From Larus michahellis (taxonomy: Eukaryota > Chordata > Aves > Charadriiformes > Laridae): a stretch of 64,000 nucleotides of DNA. Position numbers and translations under genes: made by a program. The stretch covers positions 105,762,847 through 105,826,846 of the forward strand of contig NC_133898.1 in NCBI RefSeq assembly GCF_964199755.1. Direction: 5' to 3'. Under the pieces are notes generated by a model. That model searched no databases, was not told where the DNA came from, and saw only the letters and a list, made by a program, of their open reading frames with translations. This document shows positions 58,701-64,000 of this stretch, piece by piece (positions within the stretch are counted from its first letter, which is position 1; each line of letters opens with the position of its first letter).

Positions 58701-61106
58701 AGGCTTCTTACTCTAGATATTCTGAAAGCTAAATACAAGGAAGAAAACTCTGAATTTCCATTTTTGCTAGTGCTGATAGCATAGCAAGAGGGCAAGCAAG
58801 CTCAGCATCTTAAATATTTATGGCAAACCTCATAAAATAAAACTAGCAGATTTAAACATTCACTTCAGGAATTCTTAAAGAAGCTATCTTAGCATGCTGT
58901 GTAAATTAAAAAAACAAACAAATAAAAACAACAACGACAAAACAAAGAACCATCAACAGAACATTCCATGGGTTAAGTAGTTCTGTTCAAAGTGGAATGA
59001 AGAAAACTGTGAGCACAGAAAATACAGTATATTGCCTTGCTTAGTTACTGTTACAAAAGTCACATAAAGCAGCATGCTATATGAAGAAGCAATTCAGTGC
59101 TTCATTAAATTTCAAGATTTCAAAATACTGTTGTTTTGTCTGAAAGCTAGAAATTCTGTCTCCTTGATCTCGCTTTAACTTCATCTCAACCTCAGAATTG
59201 TGATATGATGGTTCCTTTTATAGCAAGTTTGTTCGCTTATGCAAATAATTCAGCTCTCAAATGACTACTAGCCTGCAGTTTAAGTTCACTGGCATCATGC
59301 AGTCTTGCACATATATCAGAAAGTGCTAGATTCCTCTGCAATAAGGGTGTTCTTTGTAGACCTCCATATTACCTTCATAAAGGGCCCCATTTTGTTCTTC
59401 TTCCACTGCCTTCAAGAAAAGTTCTTTTGCCTGCACAATAAATTACACAGAACACTTTTTAAATTCCTTACAAATATAACTACATTGTCACTTGACTTAG
59501 AATTATTTTTCATCTTACCTACTGCGCTCTATGAAGGAGACGAATAAAATAGTTCCATAGAGTAAGAAGACATATTCGTGTGCTACAAGCCATAACTGAA
59601 ATTCCCAATCAAAAAACTATCCCTGTTCCTGCTGCTCACCCCTTACCTACAATCTTTCAGAAAGCAGACTGGGAAGGTGCCAGAATTAAGCCAAGAATAA
59701 AAACTAGAAAAATCACTGCAGAATTAAGGAAATACATCAGTATGGAGACAACAGGTTAACCAGCGCTGTTGTTTCTCTACAGTGACTTCAGCATTACCTT
59801 TTAGGATAGTTATACAGCAATACTAACACACAAAAAAACCCCCCAAAATTATACATCCGGTGTTTTGTACCTTTTCCTCTTTTGCTATCTCCTGTTTCAC
59901 TCTGGCATCTACAGACTTTAGTCCAGGTCCTCTTGAAGATGGTCTGCATGGCAGAGGTTCCAACCCACTAGAACTCATACCTGGGGCAAGCTCAAACATC
60001 CATTGAGCTCTGAACATCTGGAGCTCTGCCTAAAAAATCCAATTAATGCTGATTTAGTAGCACATATTCAGACAGAACATCTTCTGAGGAGAAATTATAA
60101 AGTACAAGCACAAGAAAGAATTTCAAAATGATGCATTACATTTCCAAGTCTTAAATGGTTTCAGTGAGTTTAGACACAGAGTTAGCGATTGGTTTATAGT
60201 ATTTATTTTTTTTTAATGCACAAGTATTTGTTCAATCTCATTCAATAATATAAGTGCTTTTATCTGGACTATTCAGGTCAGAAGAAAAAATGATGTTTCA
60301 AGAAATAGTTGTTAGTACTATGGTTATGACCTAAGACTTCATAGGAAAGTATTCTTTCTAGACTGGTGTTTCTTCTTGTTAATGCAGAGTTATCTTAAGC
60401 AAGAAGTCAATTAGCTCTTGAAATTAAAATTTAGAAAACCTAATTTTTTGTACACAAGCATACTAAGCTTGATGACAATCAAGGCTGTCATTTATATAAT
60501 ACACAAATAAGACCTTACACTCCTGTCTCTTTTAAAAAGAAAGGACTATGCTCCGTGAAACAAGGCAAGTTGTAATTCTTGCCATGCATTTTTTTCAGCA
60601 TCTTTCAAGTTACACTTCACATGTCTCTTGCAATCATCACGACTTCTGGAGAGCAACTACACATAAATCTAGTATAGTAAGAGAACACACTTTTCTATCA
60701 GACTGCTTTTATCAACTTTCTGCTCCAGAAAACAGTGACAACTTAAACTGGAATTTGATCCATACAGAAATGGCTGTCCAATTTCTATAGTTCTTCAAAC
60801 AAATTCCAAATCTTCCACAAACTTTCTTTTCATCTGCACAGATAACTAAAGACTAAATTTGACACTTGGAACACGCGGCAACATTTATCTATTTCACTTT
60901 TGGAGGGGCAGACAGTATAAGCATTTGTGAGATCAACAAACGCATGGTAACTAAATGAGCATAAGTAATGCAGTTTAAATCACAGCAGTAGTATTTTTGT
61001 AAAAAAAACACTCGCATAAGACACATACCTGAAGATTTGCTTCACCAGATCTTTCATTGTCATCGGTTCTTACCAAATCAGAGTGACAATCTTCTTCAGC
61101 TTCTGC
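43648..61106 (-). CDS. FBXO9: FBXO9, F-box only protein 9 (12 coding exons in the window, start exon missing)
   Basis: Substrate receptor of an SCF (SKP1-CUL1-F-box) ubiquitin ligase. The human protein targets CK2-phosphorylated TELO2 and TTI1, so it touches mTOR signalling. Coding exons, in transcript order: 61029-61106, 59871-60029, 59373-59430, 56349-56448, 53839-53969, 49146-49260, 48322-48440, 47937-48027, 46845-46940, 45976-46069, 45086-45240, 43648-43756. Every junction is GT-AG and phases agree, giving 434 residues; with one Met from a missing exon the protein would be 435 aa, against about 437-447 in human. A TPR-like segment (residues about 80-115) is followed by the F-box (about 178-226, from [14 protein letters not shown]), then a conserved C-terminal domain ending FSEKPL. 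The mature frame has no stop or frameshift. The first exon here begins at [10 protein letters not shown], exactly one residue after the human start Met. Confidence 0.96.
45086..45240 (-). CDS. FBXO9: FBXO9 exon (residues 349-400)
   Basis: [20 protein letters not shown], then [20 protein letters not shown] and [11 protein letters not shown]. It has one residue more than human in the KPLDYKYR region. Donor AA|gtaagt, phase 2. Confidence 0.97.
45976..46069 (-). CDS. FBXO9: FBXO9 exon (residues 317-348)
   Basis: [20 protein letters not shown], then [11 protein letters not shown]. Acceptor aactttccag, donor GAG|gtaggt, phase 0. Confidence 0.96.
46845..46940 (-). CDS. FBXO9: FBXO9 exon (residues 285-317)
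   Basis: [20 protein letters not shown], then [11 protein letters not shown]. The donor AG|gttatt is weak, but the phase and the next exon confirm it. Confidence 0.96.
47937..48027 (-). CDS. FBXO9: FBXO9 exon (residues 255-285)
   Basis: [20 protein letters not shown], then [10 protein letters not shown], nearly identical to human. Acceptor tttcctgtag, donor AG|gtagaa. Confidence 0.96.
48322..48440 (-). CDS. FBXO9: FBXO9 exon (residues 215-255), end of the F-box
   Basis: [20 protein letters not shown], then [20 protein letters not shown]. Human has RLACLKVWGRSCIK, a mild difference. Donor G|gtaagg, phase 1. Confidence 0.97.
48964..48990. repeat. (AAAC)n low-complexity repeat in an FBXO9 intron
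   Basis: Five to six AAAC units, then an A-rich stretch. Confidence 0.85.
49146..49260 (-). CDS. FBXO9: FBXO9 exon (residues 177-215), F-box core
   Basis: [20 protein letters not shown], then [17 protein letters not shown]; the SKP1-binding F-box. It appears identical to human. Acceptor ctcttggcag, donor AG|gtattg, phase 2. Confidence 0.97.
49261..53838 (-). other. FBXO9 intron carrying a CR1 element
   Basis: 4.6 kb, the largest FBXO9 intron complete in the window. About 40 percent of it is the CR1 listed separately. The rest is AT-rich and featureless. Confidence 0.9.
51459..53325 (-). mobile_element. CR1 LINE, 1.87 kb, 5'-truncated, sense to FBXO9
   Basis: Minus-strand CR1 with most of the reverse transcriptase. 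In order: [20 protein letters not shown] near 53315, [19 protein letters not shown], an in-frame TAG at 52902-52904 where other copies have Phe, [20 protein letters not shown], a frameshift near 52670, [20 protein letters not shown], a second frameshift near 52415, then a 294-codon frame (51541-52425) starting [18 protein letters not shown] and holding the catalytic FADD box. The end is the reverse-complemented octamer cacagaatcacagaatc at about 51461-51477. No endonuclease domain and no ORF1 remain, so the copy cannot move on its own. Confidence 0.97.
53839..53969 (-). CDS. FBXO9: FBXO9 exon (residues 133-177)
   Basis: [20 protein letters not shown], then [19 protein letters not shown]. Linker just before the F-box. 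Acceptor cttttctag, donor TCAG|gtatga, phase 1. Confidence 0.95.
56349..56448 (-). CDS. FBXO9: FBXO9 exon (residues 100-133), second TPR-like helix
   Basis: [20 protein letters not shown], then [13 protein letters not shown]. The end differs from human GNSY. Donor TG|gtaagt, phase 2. Confidence 0.95.
59373..59430 (-). CDS. FBXO9: FBXO9 exon (residues 81-100), first TPR-like helix
   Basis: [19 protein letters not shown], identical to human apart from one residue. Donor G|gtaata, phase 1. Confidence 0.95.
59871..60029 (-). CDS. FBXO9: FBXO9 exon (residues 28-80)
   Basis: Reads [20 protein letters not shown], then a Pro/Arg-rich linker that differs from human, ending EIAKEEK. Donor AAG|gtacaa. 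Phase 0 at both ends. Confidence 0.95.
61029..61106 (-). CDS. FBXO9: FBXO9 exon (residues 2-27), acidic N-terminus
   Basis: Acceptor ctctactag, then [19 protein letters not shown]; donor CAG|gtatgt. Human reads [11 protein letters not shown], so the Met must be the last codon of an upstream exon. Phase 0 at both ends. Confidence 0.92.
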
Positions 61107-64000
61107 CTAGTAGAGAGCAGTCAGACATGATTATAGAGTCTGCATAAGTCCCTACAGCACATTCACAATGCACAACTGTCACAGACACTCATTTAAAAAA
61201 AATTAAGCATATTCCCGTTTTCCCCATCCTACCCACCTACCCCACAGATCAATCTTAATCGATGACAAAAATTAGTCTTAAAATTACTGGTATTGTTTGC
61301 GCTTCCCTATTAACCCAATGAAGTTGGGTTTTGCATTTCAGTCACATCAATCCAACGCAGATTAGTTATGTATCACTCGAAGGCTTAAATGCATCACTAC
61401 TCTGCCATAATACCTGAATAAATACACTCAGTGCCTAAGTCAAAGCATAGAATCAAAGCTTCAGTATTAAATAGTAGTGTGCTTCATACAAGAAATGAAA
61501 ATGTAATCACTATCTTCTCATTATAAAGATAACCAGTAGTTTTGATCTGTTTAGCAATTTTGTGCTTTGAGTAACAATAGATACTTTACGATAATTATGG
61601 GACAGTATAGGCAATCTCAAAAAATACATGTGAAACTAGACAAGAAATGCATTATAAAAGGAAATAAAAAGTCAGCATGAGAGCTTGACAGCTGGTTTTA
61701 TTTACGGTACAGCTGTGAGACAGGTTAAACAAATAAGACCTTAAATAAGACCTTTAACTAAACTTAACAGGGCACTACATAGGAGTTAGAGAGCTTGTTT
61801 AGGAGCAAAGCTTAGAAAGATCCAAATAAATTCTCATTGTGAAATATACTGAGATTTATGGAATCTATACTAAAACAAAGGAAAACTAATTCTGAACACC
61901 AGTGACAAGCCACTACAATGACAACAGCAGCAAGATGCCAGTAAGGAAAAAAACCCAAAGACTAAGACATTTGTTTAAAGCTCTTCCTGCAGCTGAAGCA
62001 TTCCAGTTTTTCTATCTTTCTGCGCTGAAATTCACATCTATAGTTTGGCAAGTACCTAATGCAAAATGAGAAGGCTGCAAGCCTGGCATTAAGATGACCA
62101 CAACTCCTTAGAGAAATTTTATTTCCCACTCCTTCCTATTGTAGACAGCGCTCAAAAGACTTCAAGTGACATTCTGTCAGTGAGATTCTTCCGAGTTCTC
62201 GTAAAGAAATCTCTACCTCCTGCACAATCAAAGTGCAGAAATCAAAGCGTTCTTGTATTCAGAAAATTTATAAAATTTTTATAGCATCTGGAAGTTCATG
62301 ATCAAACCACAGAATACTGGCAAACCTGATGTGAAGGCAATGCTTAATCTCTTTGTCTCGGTGACAAGCACCTCCCTGGAGTTCAGCTGTAGCACTTGTT
62401 TCTGGTTTCCAAAACAACCACAAACTCACTGGCTTGTCACCTGTAAACGTGTTTTCACTGATATCTCAGTCAATTTATCTTTTACAGTTGATAATGCAGA
62501 CAGTGTTGGTTGGTTAAAGTAAACAGATATCGCATCTGTTTCTACACTCTGATTTTAAGGCTGCAGATTTTGAATTTCTCGGTAGAGAAAAAAGGTAAGC
62601 CAGAACGCTCCAAAGCACTAGCAACGTTAAATCTGAGCGAGAAGTAAATAACTTAGAAATTTCACAGTTTTTTATTACAGAATTTGATTGCAGGCACTTA
62701 ATGTCCTATAAGTTACAGCAGTCCTATCACGTTATTTTAACATCCAGGCATTACGTCTAAAGTGGCCAGAGATAGCCTGGGAATGACCAAGCACTGAAAT
62801 GGATGTCTTGTAAGTGGACTTTTATGGCACTGGGCTGACCCAAATAAGGCCTACCTCTGCCTGCGCAGAGTGCAAGGCTTCTGGTTTGCAGCTGAATTAT
62901 GTCTAGTCAGCTCTCAGTCTGGGCAGAATAAGTCTGGTTTTATCTGCAAAATGCAGAGACTAGTAAAGTTATTTAGAAACTAAATCAACACACTATCTTC
63001 TTGCGCATAAAGGCACGCCCATTAAAACCTCTTAACTCATTAAGTCCGTAAATAAACTAATTTAAGAGTTAGAGTTAAAATTATTTAGGAGGTTATGAAG
63101 CTGACTGAAGTTTACCTCATGCTCAAAACCTTTTTGTTTCAGTAACCTGTTCAAGAGTCTTGATTTTCCTTCCCTCGTTTCTGTTCAACTGCCCTACTTC
63201 TCCTTCATTTCTGAGTCACAGTCACAGTTCTGGACCAAAAGCTTCCAAAATTAATGCTCTTTAAAACTTAAATGTGCTCCCACTCCAAACAAAAAAATAC
63301 ACGATACTATGAAGACCTAGCCCACAGCGTAAAAGCTGTCAAAAAACATCGTAAAGTTGATTACAAACAAAATCTTGACTTCCATCATTACCTCCTCTGT
63401 ACAGAGTGTATGCGTGATCTGAAGTCTCTCATATCAAAGGTTTGTCTTCTGGCAGCAGTGGCAGCACAAGTGACCATCCCTCTAAATTTACCAGTAAAGC
63501 AATTCATTCACATCGCTACTGCATGGCTAACTGGACTGGAAAACTGATCTCTATGAACAACCTTTCCGCTATTTATTTAATCTGCTGAAATCCTATGGTT
63601 TTGCTAGAGCAAATGAGTAAACAGAGGTATCACTGAAGCAAGGATCTTCACTACCAGACAGCTCATGAGACAACACCCAAAGCAGGTTGTAACTTTTAAA
63701 CATTGGATCCTTGCCCCAACTCTGACAACACTTAAATTGTAGTTATAGTTTCTGAACTTCACAGAATTTGGACTGTAACCACTACTTAGTGGATAAATCT
63801 AACCTATTCATTTTAATGCTGTTGGCCCTCCTCCTGCTACAAGTCAGCTGTCATATGAAACAGTGACTTTATCCTGCTTGGAAGTGAGACATCCTTAGTG
63901 TGTACTGATCAGCTCAAACAATTTTCCATGAGAAAAGCAGTAGCCAGTCAAGCCACCAGAAGGTCAGCATGCCACAAGGAAACATCTGAATTAGACTGTG
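61107..64000 (-). other. FBXO9 first intron (partial), no start exon seen
   Basis: 2.9 kb of AT-rich DNA up to the window edge. I saw no CpG island, no promoter-like sequence and no convincing ATG|gt exon, so the exon with the start codon is probably to the right. In human the neighbour beyond it is CILK1 (ICK), head to head with FBXO9. Confidence 0.6.

Larger units (their letters stand above)
53970..61028 (-). other. FBXO9 introns upstream of the F-box exons
   Basis: Introns 53970-56348, 56449-59372, 59431-59870 and 60030-61028. AT-rich, with an A-rich patch at about 58910-58945. No transposon or nested gene recognised. The exons inside this span are listed separately. Confidence 0.85.

Overview
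The window is nuclear DNA from a bird, or at least a sauropsid. It has spliced vertebrate genes with long AT-rich introns. Its dominant mobile element is the CR1 LINE, seven pieces of which carry the CR1 reverse-transcriptase reading frame or the CR1 3' tail built on ATTCTGTG. There are also a few very old MIR-type SINE remnants and an LTR that resembles avian ERVL-type LTRs. Nothing here is prokaryotic, and there is no operon, CRISPR array or phage. The species cannot be named from the sequence alone.

Two protein-coding genes can be assembled exon by exon. GCM1 (glial cells missing homolog 1, a zinc-containing DNA-binding transcription factor) lies on the + strand at 18303-26852. It has five coding exons giving 395 residues, with all splice phases agreeing. 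FBXO9 (an F-box substrate receptor of SCF ubiquitin ligases) lies on the - strand, from 61106 down to the stop codon at 43648. Twelve coding exons give 434 residues, and only the exon carrying the initiator Met falls beyond the right edge or was not recognised. The two genes are convergent, as FBXO9 and GCM1 are in human, so this is a piece of a conserved vertebrate gene neighbourhood.

Layout: 1-633 LTR on the - strand; about 640-880 a CpG-dense GC-rich block with a (TG)15 microsatellite; 0.9-18.3 kb gene-poor DNA upstream of GCM1, with one CR1 3' end, a long AGAGG array, a MIR remnant and two unassigned protein-like tracts; 18.3-26.9 kb GCM1; 27.1-43.2 kb the intergenic region between the two 3' ends, with four CR1 copies, MIR remnants and an unexplained pair of 53-bp near-identical direct repeats 1.9 kb apart; 43.2-64 kb FBXO9, whose largest complete intron holds a 1.87-kb CR1 copy in sense orientation.

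The two proteins are not known to act together; the link is positional. I found no convincing new biological system. The most useful leads are the 53-bp repeat pair, the divergent but correctly terminated C-terminal exon of GCM1, and the broken CR1 copy in FBXO9 that keeps a 294-codon open frame.
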